64,000 nt of DNA, taken from Chitinophaga pinensis. Its GTDB lineage: Bacteria > Bacteroidota > Bacteroidia > Chitinophagales > CAMDFR01. The position numbers and the translations under genes were made by a program. How positions within the stretch are numbered: the stretch's first letter is position 1; each line of letters begins with the position of its first letter. The stretch is taken from assembly GCA_945897725.1 (NCBI GenBank), contig CAMDFR010000005.1, forward strand, positions 1 through 64,000. Reading direction: 5' to 3'. Positions 36,944-44,396 of the stretch are shown here, one piece after another. The notes beneath the pieces were generated by a model, which made no database searches, was not told the DNA's origin, and saw only the letters and a program-made list of their open reading frames with translations.

Positions 36944-36975
36944 CTTGTTGGTAAAAAACACCAATAAAGGCGATA
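36944..36975 (+). repeat. Detached copy of the 64-bp-array palindrome
   Basis: CTTGTTGGT, a run of As, CACCAATAAAGGCGATA: this is the palindrome and right flank of the 192-620 array as a single copy. It lies directly after the pth stop. Position and form are those of a classical REP. Confidence 0.75.
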
Positions 36976-36979
36976 ACAA

Positions 36980-37540
36980 CTACTTATTAAACTTATTCAT
37001 CGCATTGTTCAAACCCTCTAAACAAAAGCATTTTACGGCTTCAGCAGAACGCTTAATATTTTCGTCGAGTGTTAATTTTTCTTCGCTACTCCATTTGCCT
37101 AAAACATAATCGATTTGTCTACCCTTTTCGAATTCATTGCTGATGCCGAATCGAAGTCGTGGATATTGTTGCGTGAGAAGGGACTCTTGCATGCTTTTGA
37201 GGCCATTGTGACCACCATCGCTGCCGCTGTTTTTTATTTTTATTTTACCATACGGCAATGCCAATTCATCGACAAGTACCAATAAATTTTCTTTCTCAAT
37301 TTTTAATTCTTGCAACCAATAGTGCACCGACTTACCACTTAAATTCATATAAGTAGTGGGTTTAATGAGATAGACGATATTGTTTTTGAGACGGAATTCT
37401 GTAAAAAAAGCAAGACGCTTCATAGTGAATGAAACGTCTTGTTCTTTGGCCAAATAGTCAACTATTTTAAAGCCTATATTATGTCTAGTTTCTGCATACT
37501 CTTCGCCGATATTACCGAGTCCTGCAATTAGATACTTCAC
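36980..37540 (-). CDS. pth: Peptidyl-tRNA hydrolase
   Basis: The 186-residue protein has Asn10 and His20 of the active site (LGNIGEEYAETRHNIGF) plus the conserved segments YMNLSGKSV and GGHNGLKS. It releases peptides from prematurely dropped peptidyl-tRNA. The start is GTG. It lies 11 bp after rplY, in the widespread prs-rplY-pth order, so the three form an operon. A detached REP-like palindrome sits just after its stop codon. Confidence 0.97.
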   Translation of the reverse strand: MKYLIAGLGNIGEEYAETRHNIGFKIVDYLAKEQDVSFTMKRLAFFTEFRLKNNIVYLIKPTTYMNLSGKSVHYWLQELKIEKENLLVLVDELALPYGKIKIKNSGSDGGHNGLKSMQESLLTQQYPRLRFGISNEFEKGRQIDYVLGKWSSEEKLTLDENIKRSAEAVKCFCLEGLNNAMNKFNK

Positions 37541-37551
37541 CTAGTATAAGA

Positions 37552-38130
37552 TTACTTTTTAGCTGCTTCTGTTGCTGCTTGTTTCGCCGCACGTGGAATC
37601 GTAATCGTAATCACAGGAATATTACCTGGTGTTAAAATTTCAACTCCTGGAATGGATAATTCTTTTACCTTGATAGATTTTCCCATTTCAAGTTTCGTGA
37701 TGTCGATATCGATATGATCTACTAATTTTTCAACCAATGATTTGATACGAATCTTTTTAGTGCTGATTTCTACCTTACCACCCGCTTGAACACCAACAGA
37801 AAAACCATGTACTTTCACAGGAATTTCTACAGTAACCATTTTACCAGGTACTAATTCTAAGAAGTCGATATGCGTCAACACATCAGTCAAAGGATGAAAT
37901 GTTTTATCCTGAACTAAAGCATTGTATGTTTTACCATTGATGTCTAATTCTACCTGAACAAATTTATCTGTGTAAATTGCTTTTCTGAAGTTTTTTACCA
38001 AAGAAGTAAAGGTGATATTCTCTGCACCACCGTATAATACACATGGTACTTTTTCTTCTCTTCTTAATAAAGTAGATGCTCTTTTACCTGTCTCTTTTCT
38101 TAGTTCGCCGCTTATTTTTACTGATTCCAT
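37552..38130 (-). CDS. rplY: 50S ribosomal protein L25, long (Ctc) form
   Basis: The 192-residue protein contains the L25 5S-rRNA-binding domain (about 1-95, with RRGEE-like RREEKVPCVLYGG and HIDFLEL) and the C-terminal TL5/Ctc domain (about 96-180). An Ala/Lys-rich tail ends it. L25 binds 5S rRNA in the central protuberance. It is the middle gene of prs-rplY-pth, 27 bp after prs. Length is that of the two-domain form common outside Gammaproteobacteria. Confidence 0.96.
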   Translation of the reverse strand: MESVKISGELRKETGKRASTLLRREEKVPCVLYGGAENITFTSLVKNFRKAIYTDKFVQVELDINGKTYNALVQDKTFHPLTDVLTHIDFLELVPGKMVTVEIPVKVHGFSVGVQAGGKVEISTKKIRIKSLVEKLVDHIDIDITKLEMGKSIKVKELSIPGVEILTPGNIPVITITIPRAAKQAATEAAKK

Positions 38131-38157
38131 TTTGTTTAAAATATGATATGAATTAAT

Positions 38158-39102
38158 TTATTTAATAAAAAGTGAGTTGATCGATTTGAACTCATGTGCA
38201 TGCCTAATCGACTTCCCAAATAATTGTGACACTGATAATACCTTTATCTTTTCACTCTGTTTTTTCAATGGTATGGTATCCGTTACTATAATTTCTGTCA
38301 GAGTCGAATTTTCAATATTTTCATAGGCATCTCCGGATAAAACTGGATGTGTACAAATCGCTCGTACACTCAGCGCACCTTCGTCCATAATGATTTTAGC
38401 CGCCTTACAAAGTGTATTTCCTGTATCAATAATATCGTCAACTAAAATCACATTTCTCCCTTCAACATTACCAATCAAGGTCATTTCAGCTACTTCATTT
38501 GCTACCTTTCTGAACTTATCGCAAATAACCAAAGTCGAATTGTCAAAAAACTGAGAATAAGATCTAGCTCTTTTTGTCCCTCCTACATCTGGTGTCGCGA
38601 ATGTCAAGTTTTTTAAACCCATTTTTTGAATAAAAGGCTTATAAACAGCAGTACTACTTAAGTGATCAACAGGTATATCAAAAAATCCCTGAATCTGATC
38701 TGCGTGTAAATCCATTGTCATTACTCGATCAGCACCTGCAGCAGTCAATAAATTCGCGACTAACTTGCTAGTGATGGATACTCGAGGTCTGTCTTTTCTA
38801 TCCTGACGAGCAAATCCAAAATAAGGAATAACCACACAAATATAGCCAGCACTCGCTCTTTTCGCAGCATCTACAAACATCAATAGCTCCATTAAATTAT
38901 CCATGGGTGGAAAAGTGCTTTGAACATAAAACACATAAGAACCACGAACAGACTCATTAATCACCAACTGAAACTCACCATCTTTAAACCTTTGTACGAT
39001 AATCTCTCCCAAAGGCTGCCCATAATATTCTGCTATTTGCTCGGCTAAATATCGGCTCGACTGCCCGCTAAATATTTTCACCTCATTGAATGTTGACAAC
39101 AT
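38158..39102 (-). CDS. prs: Ribose-phosphate pyrophosphokinase
   Basis: The 314-residue protein has the class I PRPP synthetase signatures: the flexible-loop region PYFGFARQDRKDRPR, MDLHADQIQGFFDIPVDHL, and the PRPP-binding loop VDDIIDTGNT. It makes PRPP from ribose 5-phosphate and ATP, feeding nucleotide, His and Trp synthesis. It heads the operon with rplY and pth from a strong promoter, and pyrE, which consumes PRPP, lies directly upstream on the same strand. Confidence 0.98.
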   Translation of the reverse strand: MLSTFNEVKIFSGQSSRYLAEQIAEYYGQPLGEIIVQRFKDGEFQLVINESVRGSYVFYVQSTFPPMDNLMELLMFVDAAKRASAGYICVVIPYFGFARQDRKDRPRVSITSKLVANLLTAAGADRVMTMDLHADQIQGFFDIPVDHLSSTAVYKPFIQKMGLKNLTFATPDVGGTKRARSYSQFFDNSTLVICDKFRKVANEVAEMTLIGNVEGRNVILVDDIIDTGNTLCKAAKIIMDEGALSVRAICTHPVLSGDAYENIENSTLTEIIVTDTIPLKKQSEKIKVLSVSQLFGKSIRHAHEFKSINSLFIK

Positions 39103-39124
39103 AATAGCTTAAAATTTTGGTGTG

Positions 39125-39156
39125 CAAAGATAGCACAGAATACCTTAATTTACAAA
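39125..39156 (-). promoter_or_regulatory. Promoter of prs-rplY-pth (TTTG-N20-TATCTTTG)
   Basis: On the minus strand TTTG (39153-39156) and TATCTTTG (39125-39132) are separated by 20 nt. The start of transcription should be near 39120, about 18 nt before the prs ATG. Confidence 0.75.
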
Positions 39157-39173
39157 AAGTTTTTAACTTATCC

Positions 39174-39812
39174 TTATTTTCCCCACGCACTCGGGTTTTT
39201 ATACCATTCAGTAAGGCTTTCCTTCTCACCTTCTTGAATATAGCCTTTTTTGATGGCGATATCAAGAATCGTTGGATAATCACTCAACGTAAAAAAAGGA
39301 CAATGAGAAGCGGCAAAAGCATCCACGGCACGTTGAAATCCATAAGTGAAAATAGCACCTAAGGCAATCACCTCAGCCCCTGCACCGCGCAAAGCGTCAA
39401 TAGCGGTTAAACTACTTCCACCCGTAGAAATCAAATCTTCTATCACGATGATTCTATCGCCGGCTTTAATCTCCCCTTCTACCATATTGCCCAATCCATG
39501 AGCCTTTGCACTTGATCGCACATAAATAAATGGTTTATTTAATACATCTGCAACCAAAGCTCCATGGGCTATTCCACCAGTGGCAACGCCAGCAATGCTA
39601 TCAATATCCTTGTATTTTTCCTGAATGATTGCAGCAAATGAATTTTTAATATAATTTCGCACATCACAAAATGAAAGTGTCAAACGATTATCACAATAAA
39701 TAGGTGATTTGATGCCACTAGCCCAAGTAAAAGGCGCATTGGGACTTAGTTTAACTGCTTTTATTTGCAGCAGATATTCGGCAGTTTGTTCAGCTATGGA
39801 AGTAGTATTCAT
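39174..39812 (-). CDS. pyrE: Orotate phosphoribosyltransferase
   Basis: The 212-residue protein has the PRPP loop VIEDLISTGGSS and family segments FTWASGIKSPIYCDNR and GGIAHGALVAD. It converts orotate and PRPP to OMP in pyrimidine synthesis. It lies 71 bp upstream of prs on the same strand, but a separate promoter precedes prs. Its start faces the Nudix gene across a 65-bp divergent region. Confidence 0.96.
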   Translation of the reverse strand: MNTTSIAEQTAEYLLQIKAVKLSPNAPFTWASGIKSPIYCDNRLTLSFCDVRNYIKNSFAAIIQEKYKDIDSIAGVATGGIAHGALVADVLNKPFIYVRSSAKAHGLGNMVEGEIKAGDRIIVIEDLISTGGSSLTAIDALRGAGAEVIALGAIFTYGFQRAVDAFAASHCPFFTLSDYPTILDIAIKKGYIQEGEKESLTEWYKNPSAWGK

Positions 39813-39877
39813 CTGATAGTAGCGTTATTTTGGATTTCTTGTTGATTAATAAAAAAAATTCTAGACCCCTTATAAAT

Positions 39878-40537
39878 ATGATTCAAAGTTACAAAATTCA
39901 TATCAACGACAACACGGTTTTTTTGGAAGATGAGGCACATTGGCAATTTAAAAATTACATTATTAAAGACAAGGAACTTTATATCCCTTATGTTGACGAA
40001 GCACAGACAAAACAATTGGTAGAAGACATTTATAATAAATACCAAGGACATACCTTCTTTGTGATAGCTTCCGACTTAAGTGCTTTAAAGACGAGTTTCT
40101 TCAATCAGTTCAAATTGATAGTGGCCGGCGGTGGAGTGGTCTTCAATAAAAATAATGAAATGTTGCTGATACATCGCCTAGGTTTTTGGGATCTGCCTAA
40201 AGGAAAAATTGAAATGGGCGAAGTCATTAGAGAAGGTGCTGCGCGGGAAGTGAAGGAAGAAACCGGTGTAAAAATCAAATTGATTGATCAAAAAATCTGC
40301 TGTAGCTATCACACTTACAATATAGAAAATAAAAGGATTTTAAAAGAAACACATTGGTTTCTCATGAAAGGAAAAAGTGGAAGTATTCTAAAACCGCAGA
40401 CCAAAGAAGGCATAGAAAAAGTAGAATGGGTAAAGCAAGAAAATATTGCGCCCTATATAGAAAAATCTTATTCCAATATTGTAGATATTATTACTATTGG
40501 ATTTACTAAGTTACAATCGCAGCAAAGTTTGTTCTAA
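39878..40537 (+). CDS. Nudix hydrolase
   Basis: The ATG at 39878 gives 219 residues; an earlier start at 39830 would leave only 17 bp to the divergent pyrE start and no room for promoters. The Nudix box GKIEMGEVIREGAAREVKEE then TGV (about 109-131) matches GX5EX7REUXEEXGU fully. A 75-residue N-terminal region of unknown function precedes it. Substrates of such enzymes are nucleoside diphosphates linked to another group; this one cannot be assigned. It converges with coaD, 15 bp apart. Confidence 0.88.
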   Translation: MIQSYKIHINDNTVFLEDEAHWQFKNYIIKDKELYIPYVDEAQTKQLVEDIYNKYQGHTFFVIASDLSALKTSFFNQFKLIVAGGGVVFNKNNEMLLIHRLGFWDLPKGKIEMGEVIREGAAREVKEETGVKIKLIDQKICCSYHTYNIENKRILKETHWFLMKGKSGSILKPQTKEGIEKVEWVKQENIAPYIEKSYSNIVDIITIGFTKLQSQQSLF

Positions 40538-40552
40538 AAGCTACAAACAGGC

Positions 40553-41020
40553 TTATAACTCTGCAATAATACGCTCAGGTACAAACTTACTTACATCGCC
40601 TTTTCCTTTGATAATCTCCCTAACAATCGTAGAAGAAATCATGGATAATCGTGGACTTGTTAAAATTAAAATGGTTTCGATATTGGGCACCATTTCCTGA
40701 TTCAAATGAGCTATCGTTTTCTCGTATTCAAAATCGGCAGCACTTCTAATACCTCGAACTATAAACTGGGCTTTTTTAGCCACACAATAGTTAATCGTTA
40801 GTCCATCGTAATGATCCACCTTCACTTTAGGCTCATGAGCAAACACTTGCTCTATCCACTTCGTTCTTTGTTCCAAAGTATATAAAGCATTCTTTTGCGA
40901 ATTGGATCCAATAGCGATGATAATTTCATCAAACAAGGGCAAGGCTCTATTTACTACATCTACATGTCCTATAGTAATTGGATCAAAGGATCCGGGGAAA
41001 ATCGCTATCTTTTTTTGCAT
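40553..41020 (-). CDS. coaD: Phosphopantetheine adenylyltransferase
   Basis: The 155-residue protein has the nucleotidyltransferase motif PGSFDPITIGHVDV near the N terminus and, near the C terminus, a form of the SxxxSSxxVRE segment (SPRLSMISSTIVREI). It carries out the penultimate step of CoA synthesis, joining AMP to 4'-phosphopantetheine. It lies 86 bp downstream of rsmD on the same strand, a common neighbourhood. Confidence 0.97.
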   Translation of the reverse strand: MQKKIAIFPGSFDPITIGHVDVVNRALPLFDEIIIAIGSNSQKNALYTLEQRTKWIEQVFAHEPKVKVDHYDGLTINYCVAKKAQFIVRGIRSAADFEYEKTIAHLNQEMVPNIETILILTSPRLSMISSTIVREIIKGKGDVSKFVPERIIAEL

Positions 41021-41106
41021 GATTTTAAATTGGATATAGTCTCAAAGTACGTATTTTTTCAGCTGCTTTCAAAATTATGAATCCTTACACCAAATGCAAG
41101 CAAGAA

Positions 41107-41658
41107 TTACTCCTTGGCTTTTCCAGCATTTGTAAACACACTGAAAATGGTAGAACCATAATTTTTCTTTAATAAAAAATTCGGATGCTCGTCGTAATGA
41201 TGATTGGGATTATGTTCCATCACAAACCAACCTTCGCCATCTATCAAATTTTTCTGTATGATTAAATCTGGAATGCTATCCATATTTTCTAATGCATAAG
41301 GCGGACCTGCAAAAATAATATCGAATTTTTCGTGACACATTTCGATATAGGCAAAAACATCCATTTGTAAGGATTTGAAGCCTTCCATTTTCATATCTAA
41401 AGCTGTCTTCTGAATGAATTGCGCACATTTCGGAAAACGCTCCACATTGGTGATATCTGTACAGCCACGTGAAGAAAATTCATAAGAAATAGAACCTGTA
41501 CCTCCAAATAAATCTAAAAATTTCACATTATCAAAGTTGAAATAGTTGTTTAACATATTGAATAATCCTTCCTTAGCCATGTCGGTCGTAGGCCTAGTAG
41601 GTATATTTGCTGGTGGGTTAAACCGCATACTCTTAAAACTTCCGCCTATAATTCTCAT
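41107..41658 (-). CDS. rsmD: 16S rRNA (guanine966-N2)-methyltransferase RsmD-like, with GPPY motif
   Basis: The 183-residue protein has the RsmD opening RIIGGSFKSMR, then RPTTDMAKEGLFN, and the SAM-binding LDLFGGTGS (about 48-56). The catalytic motif IV, normally (D/N)PPY, reads GPPY at 118-121 (codon GGT). RsmD methylates G966 of 16S rRNA in small-subunit assembly. The gene overlaps DUF3822 by 4 bp (ATGA), so the two are co-translated. Identity is clear from the flanking motifs; whether Gly in motif IV leaves activity is uncertain. Confidence 0.88.
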   Translation of the reverse strand: MRIIGGSFKSMRFNPPANIPTRPTTDMAKEGLFNMLNNYFNFDNVKFLDLFGGTGSISYEFSSRGCTDITNVERFPKCAQFIQKTALDMKMEGFKSLQMDVFAYIEMCHEKFDIIFAGPPYALENMDSIPDLIIQKNLIDGEGWFVMEHNPNHHYDEHPNFLLKKNYGSTIFSVFTNAGKAKE

Positions 41659-42503
41659 TGAATGGATGTAAGAAATGAATAAAATTGATGCATCTTTTGA
41701 TCTTCAAATGCAGAAGAATATTTGATATGTATAGGCTCTTTTGAAAACTCAAAATGAGCAAGATATTTAAAAATATAATCGAATATTTTTGATGGTTTAT
41801 CAATATCGCCCATCAAAACACAATTGACATGTGAGGTACTAAAACCAAGTCCTTCGTAACAACTCAACACAAAATAAATGAAGTCCTCCGCCGTTTTGAT
41901 AGGGAAAATATTATGCATTAGTAATGCCTCTTGATCAAAGGCAATCACTTCTAATAAACTCGATTGTAAATGGACATATACCGTTTTGCTGCGAATAAAT
42001 TTCTGACGTGTAAACAAGTGAGCAATCAAAGTGGCTGAAGCATGTGTCACTTCCCAACATTGATTCTGCGCAAAGAATGATTGCACAGTACTTGGTATGG
42101 TATAATGATAACGGGCATTTGCCGCTGCTATATCGCTACACTTATGCATGGCATACATATCATCGGGCAACAACAAATGGCACTCATCATCGGCTGCATT
42201 CATTGGCAGCAAAACCGATTGCTCATTAAAATACGATAAGGTGGTGGTAAAATATTTCTGCAATAACACTTCATCATTTGCAAATAGCCATTTAAGTAAA
42301 TCGACTACTTCTGCATTGCCATTGATAGTGGGAAAGGCATACTTCTTATACGAATTTAACACTTTTGTCTCCACCGATAACTCCCCAAAGGCCAAACTAT
42401 CGGGCGTTAGAAACAAGTGCAGGGCACAATCACTGCTTTTGTATTCTTTTATCGCCACAGAAATATCCTGTTGCAAAACGGGTGTATGTATGGTTGCTTG
42501 CAT
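41655..42503 (-). CDS. DUF3822 family protein
   Basis: The 282-residue protein belongs, by its position just before rsmD and by stretches such as LHLFLTPDSLAFGELS and YTIPSTVQSFFAQNQ, to DUF3822, a family known mainly in Bacteroidota. The predicted strand pattern recalls the actin/ASKHA fold, but I see no certain phosphate-binding motif. No signal peptide or membrane segment is present. Its stop overlaps the rsmD start by 4 bp, suggesting a linked role, perhaps in ribosome assembly. That role is inference only. Confidence 0.65.
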   Translation of the reverse strand: MQATIHTPVLQQDISVAIKEYKSSDCALHLFLTPDSLAFGELSVETKVLNSYKKYAFPTINGNAEVVDLLKWLFANDEVLLQKYFTTTLSYFNEQSVLLPMNAADDECHLLLPDDMYAMHKCSDIAAANARYHYTIPSTVQSFFAQNQCWEVTHASATLIAHLFTRQKFIRSKTVYVHLQSSLLEVIAFDQEALLMHNIFPIKTAEDFIYFVLSCYEGLGFSTSHVNCVLMGDIDKPSKIFDYIFKYLAHFEFSKEPIHIKYSSAFEDQKMHQFYSFLTSIQ

Positions 42504-42567
42504 GCTTATTCATGCAAAGATACAGAAATCAAAGGAGAATGAAGTCTCCCTTTTCTAAGCTTCATTT

Positions 42568-42679
42568 GGGCGTGCCCCCCTGCGAAAAGCAACAGGGGGT
42601 CTGGCCATTTGCTTATAGTCCGCAGTCGCCAAAAGCCTCGCCAAATCTACTGCGGAGCTATCGCTAATGTCCTTCACGC
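42568..42679 (+). repeat. Double-hairpin interspersed element E3
   Basis: It begins GGGCGTGCC, forms stem 1 from CCCCCTG (42576-42582) and CAGGGGG (42593-42599), and has a core TCTGGCCATTTGCTTATAGT. Stem 2 is CCGCAGT (42620-42626) with ACTGCGG (42649-42655), and it ends GCTATCGC then TGTCCTTCACGC. Confidence 0.8.
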
Positions 42680-42723
42680 GATATCTTAGACCAATGCTGA
42701 TGAGCTGCACAATCGCTTATGGA

Positions 42724-42791
42724 TAGTCATAAAGTGCTACACTCAGCTAGACTCAAATGGCGCTTCAAGTAATATCAATACTTTATGACTA
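42724..42791. repeat. 12-bp inverted repeat just upstream of the helicase gene
   Basis: TAGTCATAAAGT (42724-42735) and ACTTTATGACTA (42780-42791) are perfect complements separated by 44 bp. The right arm ends 30 bp before the helicase ATG, so the structure may cover its promoter. Confidence 0.55.
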
Positions 42792-42821
42792 CCTTTGTGT
42801 ATTAATAAAGACTGCAATCGA

Positions 42822-44162
42822 ATGACTTTTGACGAACTAAATTTGAATACCCCATTGCTCAATGCCTTGAAGGATTTGGGCATGGAGCAACCCACCACTA
42901 TACAAGCAAAAGCCTTTTCTGTGATTATGTCGGGCAAAGATGTTTTGGGCATCGCTCAAACGGGTACCGGTAAAACATTTGCTTATCTTCTACCCTGCTT
43001 GCGATTGTGGAAATTTAATAAGGAGACGAGTCCCGAAATTTTGATTATTGTCCCTACTCGAGAGCTGGTGGTGCAAGTAGCCGAAGAGGCTGAAAAGTTG
43101 TGTAAATACATGAGTATAAAAATCGCACCAGTCTATGGCGGCGTGAATATGAAGCCTCAAATTGAGCTGATTAATGAAGGGGTGCATATAGTGGTAGCCA
43201 CTCCAGGAAGATTACTAGACTTGGTTTTGCAAGGCACTTTACAATTCAAATCACTCAAAAGATTGATCATCGACGAGGTAGATGAAATGCTCGATCTTGG
43301 ATTTCGTCCTCAGTTAGAACGTGTACTGGATCTACTTCCTATAAGAAGACAAAACCTTTTGTTTTCGGCAACGATTACAGATGATGTAGAAAAATTAATC
43401 GATACCTTTTTTAATAATCCCATAAAGATTGAAGCAGCACCATCTGGTACAGCACTCGAAAACATTGTACAATCGGCTTATTTACTACCGAATTTTTACA
43501 CGAAAATAAATTTACTAAAGCATCTTTTTGTCCATGACGACAATATGGAAAAGGTCTTAGTATTTACCACAACAAAGCATTTAGCAGACGAAATTTACGC
43601 TCAATTATCAGAGGAATTTGGATATCAATTGGGCGTGGTGCACTCCAATAAATCTCAGAACCAACGTTTCAATACGGTGAAAGATTTTAAGAATGGAAAT
43701 TGTAGAATATTGATTGCCACAGATATTGTAGCACGTGGTATTGATATTTCAGAAGTGACTTGCGTTATCAACTTCGATACACCGGAGATTGCAGAAACTT
43801 ATATGCATCGTATTGGACGTACAGGTCGAGCAGATAAAAAAGGTATTAGTTATACTTTTATCACGCCTAATGATAGCGAGTTGATAGAGAATATCGAAGC
43901 CTTGATGAATCAAAAAATCAATATCAATATCTTTCCTGAAGGCATTGTTATATCAGATATCTTGACAGAAAATGAGAAGCCGAAGATTCAGATGAAAAAT
44001 CAATTGGGCAAGGCACCAAAACGTGATGATTCAAAATCAGGCTTTCATGAAAAATCGGCGAAAAATAAAAAAGTAAACGTGCGTGTTGCCCATGCAGACA
44101 AGATGTGGGAAAAATACGGAAGACCATTGACTAGAGGTCAGAAAGGTAAGAAGAAGAAATAG
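42822..44162 (+). CDS. DEAD-box family ATP-dependent RNA helicase
   Basis: The 446-residue protein starts at the ATG at 42822; a TTG nine codons earlier is unlikely. Motifs in order: Q motif (QPTTIQ), Walker A AQTGTGKT, PTRELV, TPGRLLD, motif II DEVD (in place of DEAD), SAT, and motif VI HRIGRTGRAD. A basic tail ends in GQKGKKKK. Such RhlE/DeaD-like helicases remodel structured RNA in ribosome assembly and mRNA decay, often in the cold. The gene stands alone, flanked on both sides by double-hairpin elements in opposite orientations. Confidence 0.92.
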   Translation: MTFDELNLNTPLLNALKDLGMEQPTTIQAKAFSVIMSGKDVLGIAQTGTGKTFAYLLPCLRLWKFNKETSPEILIIVPTRELVVQVAEEAEKLCKYMSIKIAPVYGGVNMKPQIELINEGVHIVVATPGRLLDLVLQGTLQFKSLKRLIIDEVDEMLDLGFRPQLERVLDLLPIRRQNLLFSATITDDVEKLIDTFFNNPIKIEAAPSGTALENIVQSAYLLPNFYTKINLLKHLFVHDDNMEKVLVFTTTKHLADEIYAQLSEEFGYQLGVVHSNKSQNQRFNTVKDFKNGNCRILIATDIVARGIDISEVTCVINFDTPEIAETYMHRIGRTGRADKKGISYTFITPNDSELIENIEALMNQKININIFPEGIVISDILTENEKPKIQMKNQLGKAPKRDDSKSGFHEKSAKNKKVNVRVAHADKMWEKYGRPLTRGQKGKKKK

Positions 44163-44199
44163 TTTTGTGTTTCGATTATGTATTCTAACATCGTAGCAT

Positions 44200-44296
44200 G
44201 CGTGACTGATAGCAATGAAAAGCCTGCTGTTTGGTATTTACAGCAGCTTGTAATGAATAGCAGGACGGCGGCATTGCATTTTCCGCCGGCACGCCC
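44200..44296 (-). repeat. Double-hairpin interspersed element E4
   Basis: In minus orientation it begins GGGCGTGCC. Stem 1 is CGGCGG with CCGCCG (complements of 44283-44288 and 44266-44271), and the core is GTCCTGCTATTCATTACAAG. Stem 2 is CTGCTGT/ACAGCAG (44224-44230 with 44240-44246), and it ends TTGCTATCAGTCACGC. It lies between the helicase stop and the cyclase promoter. Confidence 0.75.
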
Positions 44297-44354
44297 TAAA
44301 AAAACAACCCTGAGACCAAACTATTTGTGTTCCACCCATCTACAAAATAAAGCG

Positions 44355-44362
44355 TAATTTTG
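44355..44362 (+). promoter_or_regulatory. -7 promoter element of the cyclase gene
   Basis: TAATTTTG fits TAnnTTTG and puts transcription start about 30 nt before the ATG. No good -33 box lies at the usual distance. Confidence 0.4.
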
Positions 44363-44396
44363 AATTAGAAATTTGTGCTGATTTTATACAAATAAA

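Larger units (their letters stand above)
42504..42821. other. 318-bp divergent intergenic region before the helicase gene
   Basis: Between the divergent DUF3822 and helicase starts lie element E3 (42568-42679) and a 12-bp perfect inverted repeat (42724-42791). No open frame of interest was seen. Confidence 0.7.
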
